NCBI GenBank assembly: GCA_951813515.1
Contig: OX638346.1
Location: 2,535,617 to 2,599,616, forward strand
Length of the DNA stretch: 64,000 bases
DNA from: an uncultured Pseudomonadales bacterium
Lineage (GTDB): Bacteria; Pseudomonadota; Gammaproteobacteria; Pseudomonadales; Azotimanducaceae
Reading direction: 5' to 3'
Shown: in pieces, positions 38,774 to 47,415 of the stretch
How the letters are laid out: every line of letters begins with the position of its first letter
Numbering within the stretch: the first letter of the stretch is position 1
The notes under the pieces: model-generated
Database searches by the model: none
What the model saw: only the letters and a program-made list of their open reading frames with translations
Told to the model about the DNA's origin: nothing
Position numbers and translations under genes: made by a program

Positions 38774-39013
38774 ATGAACGAGCCTGTCGAACAGGAAACG
38801 CTTGCAAACCGGATCCGCGATCACCTCGGCGAGGCTGAGGTCGAGGTCACGGGTGAGGGGAACCGTTTCGATGTCCGGGTCAAGAGTTCCGTCTTCGACG
38901 GCTTGAGCCGCGTCAGGCAGCAGCAGCTTGTATACGAGGCCATTGGCGACCTGATTCGCGACGGGTCCGTGCACGCGGTCACCATCCGCACCATAGCCGC
39001 CGGCGACCCATAG
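38774..39013 (+). CDS. ibaG: BolA-family acid-stress protein IbaG
   Basis: 79 residues. BolA fold with VEVTGEGNRFDVRVKSSVFDGLSRVRQQQLVYEAIGD and the C-terminal HAVTIRT strand; the conserved His is that of HAVTI. BolA proteins form Fe-S bridged complexes with monothiol glutaredoxins. In relatives this gene is followed by murA, hisG and hisD; here hisD follows after 10 nt. Confidence 0.9.
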   Translation: MNEPVEQETLANRIRDHLGEAEVEVTGEGNRFDVRVKSSVFDGLSRVRQQQLVYEAIGDLIRDGSVHAVTIRTIAAGDP

Positions 39014-39023
39014 GCTGCCGGCG

Positions 39024-40340
39024 ATGATCGGCGTGCGCCGCCTGGACACGGCATCCCGCGACTTCGACGACGCGCTGGACAGGCTCATCCATTGGGATGG
39101 CCCGGCAATGGGCGAGATCGAACGTGCCGTGGCGGGGGTGCTCGAGGATGTGCGCGAGCGCGGCGACGCCGCCGTGGTCGAGTACACCGCCCGATTCGAT
39201 GGCGTCACGGCGCCCGATGTCGCTGCCCTGCGCCTCGACGCCGGGACGCTTTCCGAATGCTGGCAGCGCTTGCCCGAATCCGATCGCAAGGCTCTCGCCG
39301 ATGCCTCTCGGCGCATCCGGCGCTACCACGAGCGACAACTCGAACAGGGTGGCGCGTTCGAATACGACGACGGTCTGGGCAATCGGCTGGGTCAGCGCGT
39401 CGTGCCTCTTGATCGCGTCGGCGTATACGTGCCCGGAGGGCAGGCCGCGTACCCGTCGACGGTCCTGATGACGGTGATTCCAGCGCGAGTGGCGGGCGTT
39501 CGCGAGGTCGCGGTGACGGTGCCGACGCCGAACGGAGAGCGCAATTCGCACGTCCTGGCGGCGCTGGACATGGTCGGCGTGGACGAAGCATTTGCCATCG
39601 GCGGGGCGCAGGCGATAGGTGCACTGGCGTTCGGTACCGAGACCATAGGCAGGGTGGACAAGATCGTGGGTCCCGGCGGCGCCCATGTGGCGGCGGCCAA
39701 GCGGCAGGTCTTCGGTCACGTGGGAATCGACAGCATCGCCGGTCCAAGCGAGGTGTTGATCGTTGCCGACGGCAGCGTGCCGGCGCATTGGACGGCCCTC
39801 GACCTGTTTTCGCAGTCCGAACACGACGCGGCCGCACAGGCGCTGCTGCTTTCGCCTGACGCGAACTACCTTGAGGCGGTGGCAGACCGGATGCAGGCGG
39901 CGCTACCAGACATGGCGCGCCGGGAGATCATTGAGGCGTCTCTTGGCGCCCGGGGTGCGTTGATCAAGACCCGGGACCTTGACGAGGCCGTGACCATCGC
40001 GAACCGTGTTGCACCGGAACATCTGCAGCTTGCGGTGGCGGACCCCGAGGCGCTGCTGCCTCGCGTCGTTAATGCGGGGGCGGTGTTTCTCGGCGGCTAC
40101 GCGGCGGAAGTCCTCGGCGACTACAGTGCGGGACCGAGCCACGTGTTGCCCACCTTCGGCACGGCGCGGTACGCATCGCCCCTGGGCGTGATCGATTTCA
40201 CAAAGCGCAGCTCGATTATCCGCATCGATCCGAAGGGTGTGCGCGACCTGGCACGAACCGCCGCTGCCCTTGCCGAAGCGGAGGGGCTCGGTGCCCACGC
40301 CCTGGCGGCGCTGGCCCGGCTCGACGACGGTTCGCCCTGA
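39024..40340 (+). CDS. hisD: Histidinol dehydrogenase
   Basis: 438 residues, normal length. Hallmarks: VYVPGGQAAYPSTVLMTVIPA, VGPGGAHVAAAKRQVFG, IAGPSEVLIVAD, the zinc/catalytic block QSEHDAAAQALL, and the C-terminal GPSHVLPTFGTAR. Catalyses the last two steps of histidine synthesis with NAD. No other his genes are nearby. Confidence 0.96.
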   Translation: MIGVRRLDTASRDFDDALDRLIHWDGPAMGEIERAVAGVLEDVRERGDAAVVEYTARFDGVTAPDVAALRLDAGTLSECWQRLPESDRKALADASRRIRRYHERQLEQGGAFEYDDGLGNRLGQRVVPLDRVGVYVPGGQAAYPSTVLMTVIPARVAGVREVAVTVPTPNGERNSHVLAALDMVGVDEAFAIGGAQAIGALAFGTETIGRVDKIVGPGGAHVAAAKRQVFGHVGIDSIAGPSEVLIVADGSVPAHWTALDLFSQSEHDAAAQALLLSPDANYLEAVADRMQAALPDMARREIIEASLGARGALIKTRDLDEAVTIANRVAPEHLQLAVADPEALLPRVVNAGAVFLGGYAAEVLGDYSAGPSHVLPTFGTARYASPLGVIDFTKRSSIIRIDPKGVRDLARTAAALAEAEGLGAHALAALARLDDGSP

Positions 40341-40351
40341 CGGCGCGCGGC

Positions 40352-41428
40352 ATGTCCCCAGGGGAAGCCCACGAGCGAAATGTCGCCTGCCGGGGTTTCG
40401 AACGCGACCCCGGACAGGCGCAGGCGGTGGCGGCGCTGGATGCGATTCATGGGCGTCTCGTGCGGGAGCGGAGGCGGTCATGGCCACGGGTTCCCTGGCG
40501 TCGGCGCGCACCTTCGGCGAACGGCCTCTACCTGTGGGGCGGGGTGGGCCGGGGCAAGACCTACTTGATGGACCTGTTTTTCGAATGCCTGCCGTTCACG
40601 GCCAAGCACCGGATGCACTTCCATCGTTTCATGCTGCGCGTGCATGGTGAACTGAAGCAATTGCAGGGCGTCCCCAACCCCCTGGCTCATGTGGCGGAGC
40701 GGATCGCGGACGAGGGCCGCGTACTGTGTTTCGATGAATTCTCGGTTTCCGACATCGGCGATGCCATGATTCTTGGCGAGCTGCTGGGCGCCTTGTTCGA
40801 TCGGGGAGTCACCGTGGTCGCGACATCCAACATCGAGCCATCGCGGCTTTACGAGAACGGCCTGCAGCGGCGCCGTTTCCTGCCGGCCATCGAACGCATC
40901 GAGTCGCAGATGGACGTGCTGCGGATCGTTGATGGAGTCGACTATCGCCTGCGCGTACTCGCTTCGGCGGATACCTACCTTCATCCAGCATCGGATGAGA
41001 CCGAGGCATTGCTTGCCGCATCGTTCGCGGCCCTTGCGCCGCACGGAGAGATCGGGATCTCGATCGAGGTCAACGGTCGCCGTATTCGCACCAGGGGCAC
41101 GGGCGACGGGGCTGCCTGGTTCGATTTCGGGGACATTTGTGACGGACCGCGCAGCGCGAACGACTACATCGAGGTGTCGCGGGAGTTTCACACCGTCCTG
41201 GTGAGCGGCGTCCCGCGCTTCGACGCCGACAGCGAGGACCTGGCGCGACGTTTCGTCGCCCTGGTGGACGAGTTCTATGACCGCGGCGTCAACCTGGTGC
41301 TGTCGGCGGCTTGCGATATCGGCGGCCTCTATGGCGGGCAGCTCCTGCGATTGGAGTTCGAGCGAACGCAAAGCCGTTTACGCGAGATGCGCTCCTCGGA
41401 ATATCTCGGACGTACGCATACGCCGTGA
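40352..41428 (+). CDS. zapE: Cell-division ATPase ZapE (AFG1 family)
   Basis: 358 residues. P-loop GGVGRGKTYLMDLFFE, Walker B RVLCFDEFSVSDIGDAMILG, then TVVATSNIEPSRLYENGLQRRRFLPAI and LLRLEFERTQSRLREMRS, all family hallmarks. ZapE binds FtsZ and modulates the division ring. Directly upstream of rplM-rpsI as in many gammaproteobacteria. Confidence 0.94.
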   Translation: MSPGEAHERNVACRGFERDPGQAQAVAALDAIHGRLVRERRRSWPRVPWRRRAPSANGLYLWGGVGRGKTYLMDLFFECLPFTAKHRMHFHRFMLRVHGELKQLQGVPNPLAHVAERIADEGRVLCFDEFSVSDIGDAMILGELLGALFDRGVTVVATSNIEPSRLYENGLQRRRFLPAIERIESQMDVLRIVDGVDYRLRVLASADTYLHPASDETEALLAASFAALAPHGEIGISIEVNGRRIRTRGTGDGAAWFDFGDICDGPRSANDYIEVSREFHTVLVSGVPRFDADSEDLARRFVALVDEFYDRGVNLVLSAACDIGGLYGGQLLRLEFERTQSRLREMRSSEYLGRTHTP

Positions 41429-41512
41429 CCGCTATCCGAAGTCCCGCAACGTGGTATCGTTTTCGGGATTTGGCGGATCCAGCAGCGGGACCGTCGCGAG
41501 GCGGCGGTTCGG

Positions 41513-41541
41513 TTGCGATTGGCGGGTCTCGCCGTTAAAAT
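41513..41541 (+). promoter_or_regulatory. Sigma-70 promoter for rplM-rpsI
   Basis: TTGCGA at 41513-41518 and TAAAAT at 41536-41541 with a 17-bp spacer, ending 27 bp before the rplM ATG. Best sigma-70 match in the window and sensibly placed for a ribosomal-protein operon. Confidence 0.65.
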
Positions 41542-41568
41542 CGCGCCTCCGAATTCCAGGCCCTCCGC

Positions 41569-42003
41569 ATGAAGACCCTGAGCGTGCGTCCGCAGGACGT
41601 CGAGCACGACTGGTATGTCGTAGACGCTGAAAATCAGACGCTTGGGCGACTGGCGGCAGCGGTTGCGCGGCGTTTGCGCGGCAAGCACAAGGCGTCGTAC
41701 ACGCCCCACGTGGATACCGGGGACTTCATAGTCGTAGTGAATGCGGAGAAAGTCCGCGTGACGGGCAAGAAGCGCACTGACAAGGTCTACTATCGACACA
41801 GCGGATACCCGGGCGGCATCAAGGCGGCGCGGTTCGAAGAGATGATCGCGAAGCACCCCGAGCGGGTGATCGAGAGTGCCGTCAAGGGCATGCTTCCTCG
41901 CAATCCACTCGGCAGGGCCGTTTTTCGTAAACTCAAGGTCTACGCCGGATCCGATCACCCCCATTCCGCGCAACAGCCGAAACCGCTGCAGTTGCTCGGA
42001 TAG
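41569..42003 (+). CDS. rplM: 50S ribosomal protein L13
   Basis: 144 residues, standard length. [35 protein letters not shown] and the [20 protein letters not shown] block are diagnostic. Assembly-initiating protein of the large subunit. Followed by rpsI after 52 nt. Confidence 0.98.
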   Translation: MKTLSVRPQDVEHDWYVVDAENQTLGRLAAAVARRLRGKHKASYTPHVDTGDFIVVVNAEKVRVTGKKRTDKVYYRHSGYPGGIKAARFEEMIAKHPERVIESAVKGMLPRNPLGRAVFRKLKVYAGSDHPHSAQQPKPLQLLG

Positions 42004-42055
42004 AGATTCTCGAGGCGGGGTCGGAGACAGGCACAGGCAAGCGGAGACAGGACGA

Positions 42056-42448
42056 ATGGCAGAGCCTTACAGCTATGGTACGGGTCGTCGCAAGACATCC
42101 ACGGCGCGGGTGTTCATGCGGTCGGGCAACGGGCGCATCGTCGTCAACGGTCGCCCCATCGATGAGTATTTTGGTCGCGAAACTGCCCGCATGATCATTC
42201 GGCAACCCCTGGAAGTGGCCGGTGTCGTCGACCGATTCGATGTCAACGTCACGGTCAAGGGCGGTGGCGCGTCCGGTCAGGCAGGGGCGATACGGCACGG
42301 AGTGGCCCGTGCGTTGGTCGAGTACGACGAGACCCTGCGCCCGGATCTGCGGCGCGCGGGTTTCATCACGCGCGATGCGAGAGAGGTGGAGCGAAAGAAA
42401 GTGGGTTTGCGCAAGGCGCGCAAGCGTCCGCAATTCTCCAAGCGCTAG
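42056..42448 (+). CDS. rpsI: 30S ribosomal protein S9
   Basis: 130 residues from the ATG at 42056 with GGAG at about 42042-42045. Begins [20 protein letters not shown] and ends [17 protein letters not shown], the C-terminal KR tail that reaches the P-site tRNA. Confidence 0.98.
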   Translation: MAEPYSYGTGRRKTSTARVFMRSGNGRIVVNGRPIDEYFGRETARMIIRQPLEVAGVVDRFDVNVTVKGGGASGQAGAIRHGVARALVEYDETLRPDLRRAGFITRDAREVERKKVGLRKARKRPQFSKR

Positions 42449-42619
42449 CGGGGCTTGTGCGGGGTGAAAGACGGCGCACCCGTTCGGGTAAGACGGATTT
42501 CATGGCACGAGCAGAAGTATGATAGAGGGTCTGGGCACGGCAGAATACGCCGCCCGCCGGCAAGCACGGTAGGCGCGGGCCCGGGAACGTGTCGATGGAG
42601 TTGAGGGAGAGATCTCCGC
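42449..42619. other. rpsI-petA intergenic region
   Basis: 171 bp. TATGAT at 42518-42523 is a good -10 candidate for petABC, but no matching -35 hexamer lies 17 nt upstream. GC-rich dyads follow; no terminator with a T-run is visible. Confidence 0.35.
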
Positions 42620-43231
42620 TTGAGTGATGTAGAGACCGACGACCCCCGCCCGGACGAGGGTGATGCGGGCAATGTGGACAAGACACGGCGGCGATTGCTG
42701 GTTGGCTCGACCGCGATCGTCGGCGGAATCGGCGTCGCCGGAGCCGCGATACCGTTCGTCAAGTCATGGAACCCCAGCGCAAAGGCGCGCGCCCTGGGCG
42801 CACCCATCGAGGTGGACATCTCGAAACTGAATCCGGGGGAGATGCTGGGGCCGATACCGGCCTGGCGAGGGCGGCCCGTATTCGTGATACGACGGACGCC
42901 GGAAACCGTTGAGCAGCTTGCCTCGGACAACCCAGAACTCGCAGATCCGGAGTCAAAAAACGAGGAGATGCAGCCCGCGTATGCGAAGAATAGGTGGCGC
43001 TCGAGGAAGCCGGAGATCGGCGTCTACGAGGGGCTCTGTACCCACCTCGGATGTTCCCCTAAATTTCGGGGTGAGGAAAACTCCTTTTTCTGCGTCTGTC
43101 ACGGGTCGGTTTTCGACCTGGCTGGGCGCGTATTCAAGAACAAGCCGGCGCCGGACAATCTGCCTGTGCCGCCTTACCGTTTCGAGACGGAAAACCTGAT
43201 CGTCATTGGTGAGGACGAGGAGCACGCTTAG
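42620..43231 (+). CDS. petA: Ubiquinol-cytochrome c reductase Rieske iron-sulfur subunit
   Basis: 203 residues, TTG start. Twin-Arg-type N-terminus with membrane helix (KTRRRLLVGSTAIVGGIGVAGAAIPFV). The 2Fe-2S cluster ligands are in CTHLGC and CVCHGS. It moves electrons from ubiquinol to cytochrome c1 on the periplasmic side. First gene of petABC. Confidence 0.96.
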   Translation: MSDVETDDPRPDEGDAGNVDKTRRRLLVGSTAIVGGIGVAGAAIPFVKSWNPSAKARALGAPIEVDISKLNPGEMLGPIPAWRGRPVFVIRRTPETVEQLASDNPELADPESKNEEMQPAYAKNRWRSRKPEIGVYEGLCTHLGCSPKFRGEENSFFCVCHGSVFDLAGRVFKNKPAPDNLPVPPYRFETENLIVIGEDEEHA

Positions 43232-43232
43232 C

Positions 43233-44492
43233 ATGGCGGAGTCTACGGGGCTTCCCGAGCGCTGGGCCCGGTTCGTGGGCTGGCTCGACGAGCGCATGCC
43301 GCTCACCAAGACCGTCGAGTACCACGCGACAAAATACTACGCTCCGAAGAACCTGAACTTCTGGTACTACTTCGGCGCTTTCGCCCTGTTCGTCCTTGTC
43401 GTGCAGATCGTCAGCGGCATCTGGCTGACGATGATGTACGTGCCGAGCGGAGACGGTGCGTTTGCGTCGGTGGAGTACATCATGCGCGATGTGGAGTACG
43501 GATACCTCTTGCGCTATATCCACTCGACCGGCGCTTCGGCATTCTTCCTGGTCATATACCTGCACATGTTCCGCGGGCTGGCATACGGTTCCTACCGGCA
43601 GCCCAGGGAACTCCTCTGGCTCGTCGGCATGGCGATCTACCTGGTCCTCATGATGGAGGGGTTCTTCGGTTATCTTCTGCCCTGGGGCAACATGTCCTAC
43701 TGGGGCGCGCAGGTGATCGTTTCGCTGGTCGGCGCGGTGCCGGTGATCGGTCCGGACCTGATGCAGTGGGTTCGCGGCGATTACCTCATGTCGGAAATTA
43801 CCTTGAACCGCTTCTTCTCGCTGCACGTCGTCGCGCTGCCCCTTTTGCTGGTCGGTCTCGTCTTCCTGCACGTGGTGATGCTGCACCACGTCGGCTCGAA
43901 CAACCCGGATGGCGTCGAGATCAAGAAGCACAAGGACGCGTCCGGCGTGCCGCTGGACGGCATACCTTTCCACCCCTACTACTCGGTGCACGACTTTCGC
44001 GCGCTCATCGTGTTCCTGTTCGCGTTCTGCGTAGTCGTGTTCTATGCGCCAGAAATGTTCGGATACTTCATCGAGAAACCGAACTTCGAGCAGGCCGACC
44101 CGTTGAAGACGCCGGAGCATATTGCGCCAGTCTGGTACTACACGCCCTTCTACGCGATGTTGCGGGCGACCACATTCCCCCTGCTGGGCCTGCCAGCGAA
44201 GTTCTGGGGCCTGATAGTGATGGGCGGCGCCGTACTGATCCCGGCGATCCTGCCGTGGCTTGACCGCAGCCGCGTTCGCTCGATTCGGCACAAGGGCGCC
44301 CTGTCCAAGTGGATGCTGGCGATTTTCGTGGTCAGCTTCCTCGTTCTCGGCTACTTGGGAACAATTCCGTCTTCGCCCACGGCCACGGCAGCGGCCCAGG
44401 TCTTCACGCTGCTCTACTTCGCGTATTTTCTTCTCATGCCCTGGTATACGCGCGCCGAACGCACCAAGCCCGTGCCGGAACGGGTAACGTGA
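43233..44492 (+). CDS. petB: Ubiquinol-cytochrome c reductase cytochrome b subunit
   Basis: 419 residues from the ATG at 43233. Heme ligands lie in RYIHSTGASAFFLVIYLHMFRG and in the later HVVALPLLLVGLVFLHVVMLHH helix. GYLLPWGNMSYWGAQVI is the quinol-oxidation-site region (usual GQMSFWGATVI, here with Asn and Tyr). About eight membrane helices; the fused C-terminal part matches full-length proteobacterial cytochrome b. Overlaps petC by 4 nt. Confidence 0.97.
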   Translation: MAESTGLPERWARFVGWLDERMPLTKTVEYHATKYYAPKNLNFWYYFGAFALFVLVVQIVSGIWLTMMYVPSGDGAFASVEYIMRDVEYGYLLRYIHSTGASAFFLVIYLHMFRGLAYGSYRQPRELLWLVGMAIYLVLMMEGFFGYLLPWGNMSYWGAQVIVSLVGAVPVIGPDLMQWVRGDYLMSEITLNRFFSLHVVALPLLLVGLVFLHVVMLHHVGSNNPDGVEIKKHKDASGVPLDGIPFHPYYSVHDFRALIVFLFAFCVVVFYAPEMFGYFIEKPNFEQADPLKTPEHIAPVWYYTPFYAMLRATTFPLLGLPAKFWGLIVMGGAVLIPAILPWLDRSRVRSIRHKGALSKWMLAIFVVSFLVLGYLGTIPSSPTATAAAQVFTLLYFAYFLLMPWYTRAERTKPVPERVT

Positions 44493-45373
44493 TCCTCCCG
44501 CTGGCCCGTTCCCCGAACCGCCCGGGACGTTTCCCGCGCAGTGCGCGCGGCGTCACCGGGTGCATGGTTCTCGCCCTGTCATTCTGGCTGGGGGCCGGAG
44601 CCGGCGCTGCCGAGTCGGACTGGCCGATGCGTTCAATGGAACCCGACCTGCGCGACGCGCCGTCGCTGCAGCGGGGAGCCAAGTACTACGTCAACTACTG
44701 CCTGGGATGCCATTCCCTGAAGTTCCAGCGCTATGAACGTACCGCGGTGGACCTCGGCGTGCCGGAAGACCTGTTCCTGGAAAACCTGATCTTCACCGGA
44801 CAGAAGATTGGCGGGTTGATGGCGACGTCGATGCCGCTCGAAGAGGCCAAGGCATGGTTCGGCGCGGCGCCGCCGGATCTCACTATGGTGGCGCGGGTCA
44901 GGGGGGTGGACTGGCTGTACAACTACCTGTTGACGTTTTACATCGATCCCGATCGACCCTTCGGCGTCAATAACAAGGTCTTTCCCAATGTCGGCATGCC
45001 GAACGTCCTGATGGAGCTTCAGGGCAGGCAGGAGGAAGCCGGATGCGGCCTTGCGCCCCTGGATCTGATGGATGGCGAGAATTCGGTGCTGGAGAGGTTC
45101 GTGGCGCGGAAGTCGGCGGGTCAGGAAGCCCGGCAACGTGAGATGAGGGACCGCGCCCGCTGCGACAGCCTGGAGGTGGAAGCGGGAACAGGGCTTTTCG
45201 GCGAGGACGAGTTCGAGCAGGCTGTATACGACATGGTCAACTTTCTCTACTACGTCGGCGAGCCGACCCGACTCGAACGTGAGCGCCTGGGGCTGTACGT
45301 CCTTCTGTTCCTGGGCATCCTTTTCGTCTTCGCGTACCTCCTCAATCGCGAGTATTGGAAGGACATCCACTGA
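44489..45373 (+). CDS. petC: Ubiquinol-cytochrome c reductase cytochrome c1
   Basis: 294 residues from a GTG that overlaps the petB stop. Signal peptide (GCMVLALSFWLGAGAGAAES), covalent heme site CLGCH (YCLGCHSLKFQRY), likely axial Met in MPNVLMELQG, and a C-terminal membrane anchor (LYVLLFLGILFVFAYLLNREYW). Completes the bc1 complex. Confidence 0.96.
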   Translation: MILPLARSPNRPGRFPRSARGVTGCMVLALSFWLGAGAGAAESDWPMRSMEPDLRDAPSLQRGAKYYVNYCLGCHSLKFQRYERTAVDLGVPEDLFLENLIFTGQKIGGLMATSMPLEEAKAWFGAAPPDLTMVARVRGVDWLYNYLLTFYIDPDRPFGVNNKVFPNVGMPNVLMELQGRQEEAGCGLAPLDLMDGENSVLERFVARKSAGQEARQREMRDRARCDSLEVEAGTGLFGEDEFEQAVYDMVNFLYYVGEPTRLERERLGLYVLLFLGILFVFAYLLNREYWKDIH

Positions 45374-45390
45374 TCCTGCGCGAGGTACCC

Positions 45391-46023
45391 ATGAGTATTG
45401 TCACGAGGCGCTCGTCGATGACGTTGTTTTCGGATGCGGCGGATCACTACAGCCATCGCGTTCGGATGGTCGTTGCGGAAAAGGGCGTGAACGTGGAAAT
45501 CGTGGATGTCAGTCCGGGCAAGAAACCCGAGGATCTTGCCGAAATCAATCCCTACAACACGCTGCCGACGCTGCTCGACCGTGAACTGGTCCTGTTCGAT
45601 AGCACGGTCATCATGGAATACCTTGACGAGCGATTTCCCCACCCGCCGCTGCTTCCCGTCTACCCGGTGGCGCGGGCGCAGAGCCGTTCACTCATTCACC
45701 GCATCGAAAAGGACTGGACCAGGAACGTCGACCTGCTCATGTCTGGAAGAAGCCGTGAATCGACGTTGGCGAAGGCGCGCAAGGAGTTGTCCGAAAGCCT
45801 GATCACCGTCGCGCCAATATTCGCGGACAAGCCGTTTTTCATGAGCGACGAGTTCACCCTGGTCGATTGCTGCGTGGCGCCCATCCTCTGGCGCCTGAAG
45901 TACATGGGGATCAAGCTTCCGGAGCGCCAGGCGCGACCGATGCGCAAGTACATGCGCGAAATCTTCTCCCGCGCGTCTTTTCGCGGCAGCCTCACGGAAA
46001 CCGAAGTGGAAATGTACGACTGA
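45391..46023 (+). CDS. sspA: Stringent starvation protein A
   Basis: 210 residues from the ATG at 45391 (GAGGT upstream). Glutathione-transferase fold without a catalytic Cys/Ser: MTLFSDAADHYSHRVRMVVAEKG, NPYNTLPTLLDRELVLFDSTVIMEYLDERFP. SspA binds RNA polymerase and helps stationary-phase and acid-stress transcription. petABC-sspAB is the conserved order. Confidence 0.93.
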   Translation: MSIVTRRSSMTLFSDAADHYSHRVRMVVAEKGVNVEIVDVSPGKKPEDLAEINPYNTLPTLLDRELVLFDSTVIMEYLDERFPHPPLLPVYPVARAQSRSLIHRIEKDWTRNVDLLMSGRSRESTLAKARKELSESLITVAPIFADKPFFMSDEFTLVDCCVAPILWRLKYMGIKLPERQARPMRKYMREIFSRASFRGSLTETEVEMYD

Positions 46024-46024
46024 C

Positions 46025-46411
46025 GTGAACTCTTCCCGGCCCTACCTCATCAACGCGCTCATCGACTGGATCTCGGACAACGACTGTACCCCCTTCGTTA
46101 TCGTTGCGGCCGATGTCGACGGCGTGGAAGTGCCTGACGAGTACGTGGAGTCAAATCGAATCGTGCTCAATATCTCTCCGCGTGCGGTGCGCAATTTCGG
46201 CATTGCGGAGGAGGCGATGACTTTTGATTCCCGCTTCGGCGGTCGGCCCTTTAGTGTCGTCGCGCCGCTCGCGGCAGTCGTTGCCGTGTATGCAAAGGAG
46301 ACGGGACAGGGCATGGCCTTCGAAGTGGGCACGACATCGTTGCGTCCCACGGGAGGCGATGCCCCCAGGCGCGGTGGTCAGACGCGACCGACCCTGACGG
46401 TGGTTCGCTAA
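46025..46411 (+). CDS. sspB: ClpXP adaptor SspB
   Basis: 128 residues, GTG start 1 nt after sspA. SspB fold: RPYLINALIDWISDNDCTPFVIVAA, RIVLNISPRAVRNFGI, FDSRFGGRPFSVVAPLAAVVAVYAKETGQGM. The C-terminal tail ends GGQTRPTLTVVR, the motif (R-P-x-L-x-V-V-K/R) that docks to ClpX. It delivers ssrA-tagged proteins for degradation. Confidence 0.95.
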   Translation: MNSSRPYLINALIDWISDNDCTPFVIVAADVDGVEVPDEYVESNRIVLNISPRAVRNFGIAEEAMTFDSRFGGRPFSVVAPLAAVVAVYAKETGQGMAFEVGTTSLRPTGGDAPRRGGQTRPTLTVVR

Positions 46412-46445
46412 CGTCCGGATCCTGCCTGTCGCGCTCCCGGAGAAT

Positions 46446-46486
46446 GCGTAGGCGACAATACCCGGCGGCGCTTGGGTCGCCTACGC
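46446..46486. terminator. Perfect 11-bp inverted repeat between convergent sspB and dolP
   Basis: GCGTAGGCGAC at 46446-46456 and its exact complement GTCGCCTACGC at 46476-46486, separated by 19 nt, in the 82-bp gap between converging genes. There is no T-run on either side, so it may be a bidirectional terminator or RNA-stabilising hairpin rather than a canonical intrinsic terminator. Confidence 0.55.
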
Positions 46487-46493
46487 CGAAGGG

Positions 46494-47066
46494 CTAGTCG
46501 ACGTGCTCGAACACCTTCACCACTTTCTGCACACCAAAGATCGTCCGCGCCACCTCGGCGGCGGCATCCCCCTCCCGTCGCGTCATGCCACCCATGAGGT
46601 AGACGACACTGTTTTCCACGACCACCTTGACGCGGTTGCCGTCGACCTCCTCGCTAGAGAGGAGGGCGGTCTTTATCTTTGTCTTCATCCATTTGTCGTT
46701 GGTGCGCACGCCGATGTTGGTGGGCGGGGCCACCTCGATTTCGTTGTGGAGCCGGCGCACCTTCCGGACGCGTTCGGCTGCGCGCTGCGCCGCGCGCTTC
46801 AGTTCTTCCGTCGGAAGTTGCCCGACCAGCAACACAACGCCGTTTACGCTGACCACGATCACGTGCTCGGCCTTCAGTCGCTCGTCGGCGTTGATCTCGC
46901 GCATGACGACATGCTCGATACCGACATCGTCAACGAAAGCACCGGTCGTGCGATTGCGCAAATCTTCGCTTGCGCACGACGTCAGTAAGATCAGGCTGGC
47001 GCAGAAGCAGAAGCGAGCGGTCCATGGTGCAATTCGTTGGCTGGTGTTACTTGGATGTGAAAGCAT
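46494..47066 (-). CDS. dolP: Double-BON-domain outer-membrane lipoprotein, DolP/YraP-like
   Basis: 190 residues from the ATG at 47066. Lipobox LTSC (CFCASLILLTSCAS). Two BON domains: residues about 45-110 (VVMREINADERLKAEHVIVVSVNGVVLLVGQL) and 115-190 (NDKWMKTKIKTALLSSEEVDGNRVKVVVENSVVYLMGGM). DolP supports outer-membrane integrity and BAM. The start overlaps the end of yraN by 20 nt; diaA, usually between, is absent. Confidence 0.9.
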   Translation of the reverse strand: MLSHPSNTSQRIAPWTARFCFCASLILLTSCASEDLRNRTTGAFVDDVGIEHVVMREINADERLKAEHVIVVSVNGVVLLVGQLPTEELKRAAQRAAERVRKVRRLHNEIEVAPPTNIGVRTNDKWMKTKIKTALLSSEEVDGNRVKVVVENSVVYLMGGMTRREGDAAAEVARTIFGVQKVVKVFEHVD

Positions 47067-47415
47067 CTGCCACCCATTCAACTCGTCTGCCGAAGTTTGT
47101 CCTCGATACCGACACCACGTCAAACCTTGATGCGTCGGCGTCGTATTCGGGGTGGGCGTCCAGAAAGGCTTCGGCGGCCCGTGCCAACCGTCGCCTCTTC
47201 GCCGCGTCGACAGATTGGATTCCGTCGATCCACGAGCCGGGACCCCGATAGCGCACCTCGACGAAGACCAGGACCGGGCCGTCCCGCATGACGAGGTCGA
47301 TCTCGCCGTAGGGCCGCGAGTAGTTCCGCGCGATGGTCGCCAGGCCGCGGCGCTCGAGGTGACGCCTGGCCTTGCGCTCCGCACGCCTACCTGCCCGTTG
47401 TCGCCAGGTTCGCAT
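47047..47415 (-). CDS. yraN: UPF0102 endonuclease-like protein YraN
   Basis: 122 residues from the ATG at 47415; a TTG at 47439 is an alternative. Restriction-endonuclease-like core with the YraN motifs RRGLATIARNYSRPYGEIDLVMRDGPVLVFVEVRYRG (E-I-D-L...V-E-V-R). Function not established. Its start lies inside the 3' end of lpoA (29-nt overlap). Confidence 0.9.
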   Translation of the reverse strand: MRTWRQRAGRRAERKARRHLERRGLATIARNYSRPYGEIDLVMRDGPVLVFVEVRYRGPGSWIDGIQSVDAAKRRRLARAAEAFLDAHPEYDADASRFDVVSVSRTNFGRRVEWVADAFTSK

